DNA of 15,454 bases, from positions 1 to 15,454 of the forward strand of contig DAOUAI010000102.1 of the NCBI GenBank assembly GCA_034433775.1, read 5' to 3'. Shown one piece after another: positions 6,262-13,727 of the stretch. Source of the stretch: CALJTV01 sp034433775. Its GTDB lineage: Bacteria > Chloroflexota > Dehalococcoidia > GIF9 > UBA5629. The notes below the pieces were generated by a model. That model saw only the letters and a list, made by a program, of their open reading frames with translations, was not told where the DNA came from and did not search any database. A program made the translations under genes and the position numbers. Position 1 is the stretch's first letter. Every line of letters begins with the position of its first letter.

Positions 6262-9123
6262 ATGCCTTTAGAAAACATAATTGTAAAAGGGGCACGTGAG
6301 CACAATCTGAAAAATATAGATGTGTCGATACCACGCGATAAGCTAGTGGTCATCACTGGTGTCTCAGGCTCTGGTAAAAGCTCTCTAGCTTTTGACACAA
6401 TATATGCTGAGGGGCAACGGCGCTATGTGGAATCGCTCTCTGCCTATGCGCGCCAATTCTTGGGGCGGCTGGAAAAGCCTGATGTTGACTACATCGACGG
6501 ACTAAGCCCGGCCATTTCAATTGACCAAAAAGGGCCGTCCCATAATCCTCGTTCCACCGTTGGGACAATGACTGAAATCTATGACTATCTGCGTCTTCTT
6601 TTTGCCAGGATAGGGCATCCGCACTGTCCGAAGTGTGGCAAAGAAATTTCAAAGCAGACGGTTCAACAGATAGTAGATGCCGTTCAAGAAATACCTGCTG
6701 GTAGCAGGATAATGGTCTTGGCACCTTTGATCAGAGACAGAAAAGGTGAGCACCAAACTGTATTTAACGACCTCCGTAAGGCAGGTTTTGTTCGCGTTAG
6801 AGTGGATGGTCGTATTTACGATCTTGCTGAAGAGTTCCAACTGGACAAGAACAAAAAGCATAGCATAGATGCGGTGGTCGACAGGCTGCTGGTTGGTGAA
6901 GCTGAAAACAGCCGTATTGCCGACTCGGTGGAGACAGCGTTAAAGCTAGGTGGCGGAATAGTACATATCTCAATAGCTAATGGGGACGAACTGCTTTTTT
7001 CCGAACACTTTGCCTGTGTCAATTGTGGTATCAGTCTGGGTGAGATTGCCCCTCGTACTTTCAGTTTTAACAGCCCTCACGGTGCTTGTCCCCGATGTAG
7101 CGGGCTTGGTGTGAAACTAGAGATCGACCCCGACCTCCTCATACCAGACAGGAGTCTGAGCTTGGCAGGAGGTGCTATTCGAGCTTGGGGGTGGTTTTCA
7201 TGGCATGTGGGTGAACTTCAAGACCTGTCCAGCCGCTATGGCTTTTCACTCCATACCCCTGTCAACAAACTTAAAAAGGAACACCTTGACCTTGTGCTCT
7301 ATGGAGAGGAAGGTGAGCTCATAAAATACAGAAACCGGTATGGCAAAGTTAGAGAGTACTTCTCTGGTTACGAAGGGGTTATCCCATATTTAGAAAGGAT
7401 TTATCGAGATACTGAATCAAGCAATACACGCGCCGAGATTGAAAGATTCATGACTTCATATCCCTGTCCGGCATGTGGAGGCAAAAGACTCAAGCCGGAA
7501 TCATTGGCTATCACAATTGATGGTCGAAATATCATAGAAGTAACTGAAATGCCTGCCAAAGAGGCTTTAGATTGGGTATGTATTTTAACCGGTAATCCTA
7601 ATTGCAAGCCTAAACTTACCGATTACGAACTCAGGGTTGCCCACCAAATACTCAAAGAGATAGCTACTCGTCTCAGCTTTCTTATAGATATCGGATTGGG
7701 TTACTTAACGCTGGATCGTCCTTCAGCAACCTTAAGTGGCGGAGAAGCACAACGAATTCGTCTGGCAACTCAAATCGGCAGTGGTCTTATGGGAGTTCTT
7801 TACATATGTGATGAACCTACTATAGGACTACATCCAGCCGATATACACCGACTTATTGAAACAATGAGGCGATTGCGTGATTTAGGAAATACCATTATAG
7901 TTGTTGAGCACGATGAGGCTATGATACGGGCTGCTGATTTTGTAATCGACATGGGACCTGGTGCTGGCGATAATGGTGGCAGAGTCGTGGCTGCAGGAAC
8001 ACTCAACGATATTATGAATTGCCCCGATTCCATAACCGGGCAATACCTGAGCAAGTCCAAGCAGATCCCATTGCCTCAAAGACGCCGCCTTGGCTCAGGA
8101 AGAGAACTAATAATTAGGGGGGCGCGTGAAAACAATTTAAAGAATATCGATATTGCCATCCCGCTGGGTAAATTCGTTTGCGTAACTGGAGTATCCGGAA
8201 GTGGAAAAAGCACATTGGTAAATGAGGTGTTGTACAAAAAGCTTGCACAGAAGCTTTACAGAGCGAAGGACAGACCGGGGCAATGTGACGCTGTTATCGG
8301 CATAGAGCATATTGATAAGGTCATCAACATTGACCAATCTCCGATCGGGCGTACACCGCGCAGCAACCCAGCTACCTATACCGGAACTTTTACCCCCATC
8401 CGTGAACTGTTTGCCACTGTTCCTGAAGCCCGAATGCGCGGCTACAAACCAGGGCGGTTCTCCTTCAATGTGAAAGGCGGACGCTGTGAGGCCTGTGAAG
8501 GCGAAGGCTTTATCCAGATAGAAATGCAGTTCTTGCCTGATGTCACTGTTCCTTGTGAGATATGTAAAGGCAAACGCTATAACCGCGAGGCACTGGAAAT
8601 ATATTTCAAAGGGAAGAATATCGCAGACGTCTTAGGCATGACCGTAGACGAAGCTCTTGTCTTTTTCGAAAATTTCCCGCGAATAAAGAGCAAACTGGAA
8701 ACATTGCGAGATGTCGGGCTTGGTTATATACATCTAGGACAACCTGCTCCAACACTTTCCGGTGGTGAAGCGCAAAGAATAAAGCTAGCTACTGAGCTAT
8801 CCCGTCGCTCTACAGGTAGAACTTTATATATACTGGATGAGCCAACTACCGGATTATCTTTCGCTGATATTGCCTGCTTGCTAAATGTTCTGCAGCGGCT
8901 GGTCGACGCAGGGAACACCGTGGTAATCATCGAGCACCACCTCGATGTCATCAAAAATGCCGATTACATAATCGACCTGGGTCCTGGTGCGGGAGACGAT
9001 GGCGGCTATGTTATCGCCACTGGTACTCCAGAAGAGGTGGCAAAAGTGCCCGACTCTCTTACTGGACAATATTTACGGCATGTACTACAACAGAGAGAAC
9101 GGGAATATTCCCTGGCACCTTGA
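6262..9123 (+). CDS. uvrA: Excinuclease ABC subunit A (UvrA)
   Basis: UvrA is the DNA-damage-sensing ATPase of nucleotide excision repair; it dimerises, finds lesions and loads UvrB. The 953-residue length is typical. Two ABC ATPase modules are intact. The first has Walker A GVSGSGKS at 33-40 and signature LSGGEAQR at 491-498, followed by the DEPTIGLHPAD Walker B/D-loop. The second has Walker A at 643-650 and signature at 832-839. A C4 zinc module uses Cys252, 255, 276 and 279. The C-terminal zinc hairpin that contacts DNA uses Cys742, 745, 765 and 768. The second D-loop reads TTGLSFADI, with Ser866 where most UvrA proteins have His. Start is the ATG at 6262, with AGGT at 6252-6255 as a weak SD. 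The gene appears monocistronic and faces the minus-strand cluster tail to tail. Confidence 0.98.
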   Translation: MPLENIIVKGAREHNLKNIDVSIPRDKLVVITGVSGSGKSSLAFDTIYAEGQRRYVESLSAYARQFLGRLEKPDVDYIDGLSPAISIDQKGPSHNPRSTVGTMTEIYDYLRLLFARIGHPHCPKCGKEISKQTVQQIVDAVQEIPAGSRIMVLAPLIRDRKGEHQTVFNDLRKAGFVRVRVDGRIYDLAEEFQLDKNKKHSIDAVVDRLLVGEAENSRIADSVETALKLGGGIVHISIANGDELLFSEHFACVNCGISLGEIAPRTFSFNSPHGACPRCSGLGVKLEIDPDLLIPDRSLSLAGGAIRAWGWFSWHVGELQDLSSRYGFSLHTPVNKLKKEHLDLVLYGEEGELIKYRNRYGKVREYFSGYEGVIPYLERIYRDTESSNTRAEIERFMTSYPCPACGGKRLKPESLAITIDGRNIIEVTEMPAKEALDWVCILTGNPNCKPKLTDYELRVAHQILKEIATRLSFLIDIGLGYLTLDRPSATLSGGEAQRIRLATQIGSGLMGVLYICDEPTIGLHPADIHRLIETMRRLRDLGNTIIVVEHDEAMIRAADFVIDMGPGAGDNGGRVVAAGTLNDIMNCPDSITGQYLSKSKQIPLPQRRRLGSGRELIIRGARENNLKNIDIAIPLGKFVCVTGVSGSGKSTLVNEVLYKKLAQKLYRAKDRPGQCDAVIGIEHIDKVINIDQSPIGRTPRSNPATYTGTFTPIRELFATVPEARMRGYKPGRFSFNVKGGRCEACEGEGFIQIEMQFLPDVTVPCEICKGKRYNREALEIYFKGKNIADVLGMTVDEALVFFENFPRIKSKLETLRDVGLGYIHLGQPAPTLSGGEAQRIKLATELSRRSTGRTLYILDEPTTGLSFADIACLLNVLQRLVDAGNTVVIIEHHLDVIKNADYIIDLGPGAGDDGGYVIATGTPEEVAKVPDSLTGQYLRHVLQQREREYSLAP

Positions 9124-9187
9124 TCGATGACCATTAAGCAGGTTCTTGTACAGCTATAAGGAATGCCTTCAGATTACTTCTTAGTTT

Positions 9188-10273
9188 TTACCCGGTTTCA
9201 GACGCAGCCGGCTGCCGCAGATATTTGAAAATTTCAACACCGAGTGCTGTAAGTGGCACATAGAGCACCATACCCCATATGCCAGCCAGATAAGCCGCTA
9301 TCGGGAGTAAGACTATTATTACTACAGGATGGAGTTGTAAATATGACCCCTGTATTTTAGGTCTCAATAGAGAATTCTCCAAGAGCTGCACCAGTACATA
9401 GAGAAGCACCACCCAGATGACCTTTTCTGGCGCAATTGCCAGAACGACCACTACTGCTGCAATACCAGCGATCCATGGACCCACTATAGGTACAAACTCC
9501 ATCAACCCTGCCAAAACTGCTAGAGCCGGAGCGAGATCAACTCTCAGTATAGACAACCCGACAAGACACATTATAAATACAGATGCCGCCAGCACTAATT
9601 GAGATTTGATCCAGCTGCCTATTACCTTGTCCAATATGTTGACGATACCGCGGACGCGTTCCCCCAAATAAGCTCCTAGAAATGAGTAGAGCCGGTATAT
9701 CAATCTCTCCCAGTCTTTCAAGATGTAAAACAGAAAAAGAGGTAAAGAAAACAAACTTAATGCCAGGCCAGCACCAGCAGACAGCACAGAGACACTCTTA
9801 GCGAATATGTTCGTGGCAACTTTACCTCCAAGAGAAGCTACATCCACAACCAGTTCATCTAGCCCCCCTCGGACTTCTGGGGGTAACCATTCCCGGAAAC
9901 CTCTAAGCCAGTCCTGTAGATTTGACAGCCCTTCGCTCAAATATCGAGGAATGTTCTGAATGAGAATAGAAAATGATTCAGCGACGCTGGTGACAATGTA
10001 ATAGCCCAGTAGCGCAAGTAGGAGCAAAATCAGCAAAAAGCTCAAGCCTATTAGTCCGACGCGTTTGGCTGCCATCCATTTGCTTTGCCCACCAGGTAAT
10101 TTTGCCTCGAGCCACCTTAGTAGAGGCATCAAAAGGTATGCCAACAGCAGACCGACAGCAAATGGTAACAACATGCCTCTCAAAAATAAGAGAAGCATGA
10201 CAACTACACCCACGCCTAATATAATGAAGGCGAGGCGTAGGTTCCTTTGCCAGACGCCAGTTTCTGTACTCAA
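9188..10273 (-). CDS. AI-2E family transporter (PF01594-type membrane protein)
   Basis: This is a polytopic membrane protein of the AI-2E/PerM/YdjX-like superfamily. Characterised members include the E. coli TqsA autoinducer-2 exporter and Na+/H+ antiporters, so the substrate cannot be read from sequence. Its 361 residues are typical. Two N-terminal hairpins (about 12-55 and 70-100) precede a periplasmic-type amphipathic segment. The family motifs follow: FYILKDWE at 182-189, PIVGPWIAG at 262-270, and LENSLLRPK with QLHP at 298-315. It then ends in the glycine-rich last helices. The start is TTG at 10273: an in-frame TAG sits three codons upstream, and the next Met falls inside the second half of the first TM helix. 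No strong SD is visible. It is the last gene of the leftward cluster, 125 bases after the YtxH gene, and may have its own promoter. Confidence 0.9.
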   Translation of the reverse strand: MSTETGVWQRNLRLAFIILGVGVVVMLLLFLRGMLLPFAVGLLLAYLLMPLLRWLEAKLPGGQSKWMAAKRVGLIGLSFLLILLLLALLGYYIVTSVAESFSILIQNIPRYLSEGLSNLQDWLRGFREWLPPEVRGGLDELVVDVASLGGKVATNIFAKSVSVLSAGAGLALSLFSLPLFLFYILKDWERLIYRLYSFLGAYLGERVRGIVNILDKVIGSWIKSQLVLAASVFIMCLVGLSILRVDLAPALAVLAGLMEFVPIVGPWIAGIAAVVVVLAIAPEKVIWVVLLYVLVQLLENSLLRPKIQGSYLQLHPVVIIVLLPIAAYLAGIWGMVLYVPLTALGVEIFKYLRQPAASETG

Positions 10274-10398
10274 GTTCTGCTAATCCCAAACGTGAGTTTA
10301 TGCAATCTCAGCAGGCTAGTCTCGGAAACCAAAGTGGTAATACTGTGTGAACGGGGATGACACTCGACCGATGGGCTACAGGCTGTCCGCATGTGCGC

Positions 10399-10617
10399 TT
10401 AGGCTTTTTCTTGCGCCCTTTTAGCCACATCAGCAACAGCTCCACGAACCCTCTTTGTCGCCTCGGTTACCTGTTCTTTGATATCCCGCGCTTTCTCTTT
10501 CAGTATTTCCCTTGTCTCTTCACCGGACCGTGGAGCAAATAAAAGTCCTAAAACCACGCCCGTGACTGCACCGATGACAAAACCAACAACGAAACTGCCA
10601 CTATCTCTCTCAGCCAT
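10399..10617 (-). CDS. YtxH domain-containing small membrane protein
   Basis: This is a 72-residue protein with a glycine-rich TM helix (about residues 8-28), the YtxH hallmark LFAPRSGEETRE (26-37), and a charged amphipathic helix to the C-terminus rich in Lys, Glu and Ala. YtxH proteins (named from a Bacillus general-stress protein) are widespread and have no assigned biochemical role. The start chosen is the ATG at 10617, preceded by a very strong purine-rich SD (GGAGGGAGGGAG). A longer in-frame ORF begins at 10680, but its extra 21 residues overlap the preceding gene and lack an SD. The start lies 8 bases inside the upstream gene, so the two are probably translationally coupled. Confidence 0.88.
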   Translation of the reverse strand: MAERDSGSFVVGFVIGAVTGVVLGLLFAPRSGEETREILKEKARDIKEQVTEATKRVRGAVADVAKRAQEKA

Positions 10618-10900
10618 CGCTCCCTCCCTCCTTCTTTTTAAAAAATTTGGTAACAAAATCGATACCCCCGAGAACACCACGTACTAGCGACACAAGCCGC
10701 ACCACAGGTTCAATAATTTCGTCTTTCATCGATGTGGATATTTGACGAAGCGTAGATATGGTAGCTTCCAACGCAATAAGCGCGGCTTTTGCTCTTCTGT
10801 ACAAGATATATAGGAGTACAGCAGCGAATATAATAGCTGTGCTGACCACCACACCTGAAATGCAGATGATAAGGTCACGATATAGCTTAATCTCCTCCAT
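10610..10900 (-). CDS. Small single-pass membrane protein, DUF948-like
   Basis: This is a 96-residue protein with one TM helix (about residues 10-35), a basic RR turn, then a predicted amphipathic or coiled-coil helix (about 37-85) and a KKK-rich C-terminus. The layout matches the small DUF948-type proteins often found beside YtxH genes in Gram-positive and Chloroflexota-like genomes, but I recognise it by architecture and context rather than by a diagnostic motif. The ATG at 10900 has SD AGAGG (10906-10910) five bases upstream. A GTG at 10906 is in frame but overlaps that SD. Its stop overlaps the YtxH start by 8 bases, suggesting the two small envelope proteins are made together. Confidence 0.78.
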   Translation of the reverse strand: MEEIKLYRDLIICISGVVVSTAIIFAAVLLYILYRRAKAALIALEATISTLRQISTSMKDEIIEPVVRLVSLVRGVLGGIDFVTKFFKKKEGGSDG

Positions 10901-10930
10901 AGTCACCTCTGTGCGTATACTCTTGACCCC

Positions 10931-10959
10931 ATCATATCACACATTTAACTTGATTTAAA
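10931..10959 (-). promoter_or_regulatory. Weak candidate promoter for the small membrane protein / YtxH pair
   Basis: Reading the minus strand, TTTAAA (10959-10954), a 17-base spacer and TATGAT (10936-10931) lie just before the ATG at 10900. The -35 part falls inside the 3' end of the preceding gene. The -10 is a good match and the -35 matches 4 of 6. It may give the pair transcription independent of the upstream genes. Confidence 0.3.
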
Positions 10960-11721
10960 CCCTTTCTCAGAACCTTTCTCCAGCAACCATAGCACCACTC
11001 CAGTCACCAGCACAGCACAGGCTGCAATAATAAACTCGGCTTGAGTTGCGTTGACCAACTCCTTCCGAACCAGGACATAACTGTAATTTATAACCAAGTA
11101 AATACCAGCCGCTGCGAGGTAGAACTGCCACCAACGTCCTTTTCCTATCCCCCATCCCACCAGAGCCGTAGAAGCTAAACCGCTGCCGAGAACGAAGAAA
11201 CTTTCCCAAAAACCGACAAGCTGCCCTATACCTTGCAATCGCACATTTTCCCAGCTCCATCCTGTAGCAAAGATATAATTATGCATCCACATTGCCTCCA
11301 CAATACCGAAGCCCGCACCACAAACAGCTCCGGTTATCAGCCCAAGTTTGGGATCTACTGCCCAGCCCTTTCGCCACCATACGACAACCAAGGGTACTAA
11401 TTTAAAACCTTCCCGGACCAAGCCGACCAAAAACATAGAGGGTATGCTGGCCAGCAAAGCCCACCGATTTATCGTCTCCGGGTTCCATAACAGGGCATAC
11501 CCTGCTGACACTGCATACCTGACAGGGTAGGAGACAACAGCAATTGCTATTGGCGATAATACTGCTCCGGCAACTAATACAGCCCAGAGCCAGGGTTTGC
11601 TAAGAAAAGGGGGACGGTAACAGGCTAACCAGACTGTTCCAAAACCTATTGCCAGTCCGATTCCCCAGATTGTTGGGTGAGAAAAGAAATAGACAAAAAA
11701 CTGGAGCATCTCCTGTAACAT
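10945..11721 (-). CDS. Polytopic membrane protein, possibly PrsW/YhfC-like intramembrane protease relative
   Basis: This is a 258-residue, very hydrophobic protein with about seven predicted TM helices. Two segments recall glutamic-type intramembrane proteases (PrsW and relatives): REGFK at 103-107, where the family has E-E-x-x-K, and GAGFGIVE at 135-142, like the family G-x-x-F-x-x-x-E. The third segment, WESFFVLGSGLAST (172-185), aligns with the H-x-x-x-T helix of PrsW, but Gly181 falls where the His would be expected. Function is therefore uncertain: a divergent protease, an inactive relative, or an unrelated protein. The start chosen is ATG 11721, because GGAGG (11731-11727) lies five bases before it. 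The longer GTG 11736 and ATG 11733 starts would put that SD inside the gene. The start lies 11 bases after the phosphodiesterase stop, consistent with co-transcription. Confidence 0.75.
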   Translation of the reverse strand: MLQEMLQFFVYFFSHPTIWGIGLAIGFGTVWLACYRPPFLSKPWLWAVLVAGAVLSPIAIAVVSYPVRYAVSAGYALLWNPETINRWALLASIPSMFLVGLVREGFKLVPLVVVWWRKGWAVDPKLGLITGAVCGAGFGIVEAMWMHNYIFATGWSWENVRLQGIGQLVGFWESFFVLGSGLASTALVGWGIGKGRWWQFYLAAAGIYLVINYSYVLVRKELVNATQAEFIIAACAVLVTGVVLWLLEKGSEKGFKSS

Positions 11722-11732
11722 CAAAACCTCCA

Positions 11733-12224
11733 TCACAGTTTCAGTATCTCTGCTTTTAAGCTGTCCAAGTCGAGCAATGCTATGGTCTGTTGCCCGGTTA
11801 GATAACCACAGACCTCACCAGGATTCACTAATAATGTTGGCCCGACGACTACTTCTGCTTTATGATTGTGTCCTCTTACCACAACATCATAGAGACCACT
11901 TTTGAGAAGCGAGTCTACAATATGCTCATTAGTCCCATGCAATAGGGCTATCCTGCGCCCCCCTATTTCCAGAGCAGCAAAATCACCCAGGGGTTTGATA
12001 CCAAGCTCATCAAATCTTGTTTTGATAAATTCGCGGTCGCCCTCATTGTTACCCCAGACATAGTGCAGCCTGGCTTTCAGATTGGAAAATTTTGGTACTA
12101 CGAGTGGAGACACGAGATCGCCGGCATGCAAGATATCAGTCACATTGTGCTGATTGAAAAAATTGATGGCTGCTTCAATCGCATCAATTCTGTCATGTGT
12201 GTCTGACATGATACCAATAACCAT
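11733..12224 (-). CDS. YfcE/MJ0936-family metallophosphoesterase (phosphodiesterase)
   Basis: This is a small calcineurin-like phosphodiesterase, 163 residues, a normal length for the MJ0936/YfcE group. The complete di-metal site is visible: D8-x-H10 (SDTHD), GD at 35-36 in HAGDLV, G-N-N-E at 58-61, His96 in LLHG, and GHNH with His119 and His121. Enzymes of this group hydrolyse model phosphodiesters with Mn or Ni; the natural substrate is generally unknown. The protein has no signal peptide and should be cytoplasmic. The start is ATG 12224, because GGAGG (12235-12231) precedes it with suitable spacing. A GTG at 12230 is in frame but lies against the SD. The gene is followed closely by the polytopic membrane protein gene. 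Confidence 0.93.
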   Translation of the reverse strand: MVIGIMSDTHDRIDAIEAAINFFNQHNVTDILHAGDLVSPLVVPKFSNLKARLHYVWGNNEGDREFIKTRFDELGIKPLGDFAALEIGGRRIALLHGTNEHIVDSLLKSGLYDVVVRGHNHKAEVVVGPTLLVNPGEVCGYLTGQQTIALLDLDSLKAEILKL

Positions 12225-12288
12225 ATTCACCTCCGTACTTATCCGATCCAGCTAGGGCTATCGAAGGAAAGTGCTGGTCCCATTCAAA

Positions 12289-12753
12289 CTACTTAAGAGC
12301 AGCATCGAGAAAACGGCTCGAATGAAATACGAGAACCTCTCTAATTTTGCTGCTCGGCGGTAGTTCCTCCGGGATAGATGGACGGCTGAGCCAATCATAC
12401 AAGAAAAAGGCCACCATAATGATAATGGCGATGATGACTATTCCTAGACATCCTGTAAGCCATGGGTCCGACTTCTGTTGCTTTTTCTTCTGAGTTTCTG
12501 GAACTTCTTCATCTGCTCTACTGTATTTTCTGGAAGGCGGGCGTGCAGCCCCTTCTTTTGGAAAAGGCTTTATCCTGCGTGGAGTTGGCCAGTATAGTCC
12601 TTCACGACACTTGGGGCAATTTACCAGCGTCGCATCTACAATAGCGCCACAGTAGGGGCAATTATATTGGAATCTTTGTCCACAATGTTGGCAATATTCT
12701 TGCCCAACAAAGTTTTGTGCACCACAGGTAGGACAGAGAAATATCTCCTGCAT
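12289..12753 (-). CDS. Double zinc-ribbon, single-pass membrane protein
   Basis: This is a 154-residue protein of unknown function. Two zinc ribbons lie at the N-terminus: Cys7, 10, 21 and 24, then Cys32, 35, 46 and 49, matching the bacterial double zinc-ribbon (DZR) type. A Pro/Lys/Arg-rich linker (about 55-96) leads to one TM helix (about 98-119, GIVIIAIIIMVAFF) and a short C-terminal domain of about 33 residues. With no signal peptide, the ribbons should face the cytoplasm and the C-terminus outward, as in many zinc-ribbon membrane proteins thought to be adaptors. The start is ATG 12753, with AGAGGA about ten bases upstream and AAGGA directly adjacent. It has its own promoter (12803-12831) and lies 64 bases before the phosphodiesterase gene, which probably shares the transcript. 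Confidence 0.85.
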   Translation of the reverse strand: MQEIFLCPTCGAQNFVGQEYCQHCGQRFQYNCPYCGAIVDATLVNCPKCREGLYWPTPRRIKPFPKEGAARPPSRKYSRADEEVPETQKKKQQKSDPWLTGCLGIVIIAIIIMVAFFLYDWLSRPSIPEELPPSSKIREVLVFHSSRFLDAALK

Positions 12754-12802
12754 TCCTTATCTATCCTCTTTTACATCTCAGTTTCTACAGAAGCATTTGC
12801 AC

Positions 12803-12831
12803 ATTCTAATCTATCAATCGGTATCTGTAAA
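12803..12831 (-). promoter_or_regulatory. Predicted sigma70-type promoter for the zinc-ribbon gene and genes downstream
   Basis: On the minus strand, TTTACA (12831-12826) and TAGAAT (12808-12803) are separated by exactly 17 bases, each matching consensus at 5 of 6 positions. Transcription should start near 12796, giving a leader of about 43 bases to the ATG at 12753. A perfect 12-base palindrome lies four bases upstream of the -35. Confidence 0.6.
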
Positions 12832-12835
12832 ATTT

Positions 12836-12847
12836 ACGCTATAGCGT
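12836..12847. promoter_or_regulatory. Perfect 12-bp palindrome upstream of the zinc-ribbon promoter (possible operator)
   Basis: ACGCTATAGCGT is an exact inverted repeat (6+6) in AT-rich intergenic DNA. It sits four bases from the -35 of the zinc-ribbon promoter and about 35 bases past the stop of the second PAC2 gene. It could be a regulator site. As RNA it could only form a short ACGC/GCGT hairpin with a TATA loop and no long U-tract, so it is a poor intrinsic terminator. Confidence 0.3.
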
Positions 12848-12881
12848 CAGACTTATAAAAGATAACTAAATTTGTCTTTTG

Positions 12882-13727
12882 TCAGTCCCCCTGTCTTAAC
12901 AAATCCTCCATTTGCCGGATTAGTCTTTCACTTTCATTTGTGCTTAAGCCCAGATTGCTCTCCAGGCGGCTCAAGCAATTATCCAAGTCAGGATGCTGGC
13001 TTCTACTTTGCGCAATTCTTTGGTTTTGCCTCGCAATTCTATTATTAAGCTCTGAAAAATCGACACTGAGTTCGAGTTGCCGATCCAGAAAGTCCAGCGC
13101 CTTTTTCCATGCTTGTGGGTCTTCTATAGCTACCAAGTAGAACGGTACTTGAACCCATAAATTTATTGCTGCTATTCCACGTTGCTGGGCAATCCAAAGG
13201 AGAAAAGAATTTATGGTTGGTCTTTGTCCATCAGGTGTCTCATATTCCATGCTACTGACTACATCATAATTCTCAACCAAACGCTTTGTTTGGGATGAAT
13301 TTGCTACGGTCAACAATGTGCGGGGGGTCGTATGAGCACTTGCCGTTGCCATTCCACCAAGCACATATATTCCTTTCACCTTGCAGATTTCTTCAACAGT
13401 GTCCAGTATTGTTACTAGAAACTCATACCATTCGAACCTGGGCAAGTCGCTCTTCACAATTATCAAATTTTTCTGCGGACAACAATAAAATTTAGTCTCT
13501 GGGAAGTGTGCTATATCATCTTCAACAGAAACCCCATCTAGCGGGAAAAACTCCAGCGGCTCTATTTCGGCGAATACAAAACCACCCAGCTTTTTGTTCA
13601 GATATTCGGCAACTCCAGCCCCTACCTTTCCAGCATCTGGCATCCAGGTGACAATCAAAGAAGCTGTTTGCATTTCAGGTCTACTGAAAATCTTAAACCT
13701 CATTTTCGTTGTGATCTCAGTCCTCAC
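12882..13727 (-). CDS. PAC2 (proteasome assembly chaperone 2-like) family protein, divergent copy
   Basis: This 281-residue protein is related to the PAC2 family (PF09754), named for the eukaryotic proteasome assembly chaperone but common in archaea and some bacteria, where its role is unknown. The fold cues are LIVTWMPDAGKVG (24-36), EIEPLEFFPLDG, FYCCPQKNLIIVKSD, IYVLGGMATASAHTTP, then LLWIAQQRGI. The family loop G-W-P-G-I-G-N is degenerate here (TWMPDAGKVG). The C-terminal roughly 70 residues are helical and rich in Arg, Gln, Glu and Leu, possibly coiled coil. Start is GTG 13727, with AAGGAG four bases upstream, so it overlaps the preceding gene by 11 bases. An ATG at 13703 is in frame but has no good SD. 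It is probably made together with its neighbour, perhaps as a heteromer. Confidence 0.82.
   Translation of the reverse strand: MRTEITTKMRFKIFSRPEMQTASLIVTWMPDAGKVGAGVAEYLNKKLGGFVFAEIEPLEFFPLDGVSVEDDIAHFPETKFYCCPQKNLIIVKSDLPRFEWYEFLVTILDTVEEICKVKGIYVLGGMATASAHTTPRTLLTVANSSQTKRLVENYDVVSSMEYETPDGQRPTINSFLLWIAQQRGIAAINLWVQVPFYLVAIEDPQAWKKALDFLDRQLELSVDFSELNNRIARQNQRIAQSRSQHPDLDNCLSRLESNLGLSTNESERLIRQMEDLLRQGD

Noticed and set aside
6353..6724. A 123-codon open frame on the minus strand inside uvrA
   Set aside because: It is antisense to the highly conserved first ATPase region of UvrA, has no family-like sequence, and no SD or promoter was seen.
9124..9187. Bidirectional terminator between the converging uvrA and AI-2E transporter genes
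   Set aside because: Expected from the layout, but I could not find a hairpin with a T-tract in either direction.
10618..10680. Longer start for the YtxH protein at 10680
   Set aside because: It would deepen the overlap with the upstream gene and bury the very strong SD in front of ATG 10617.
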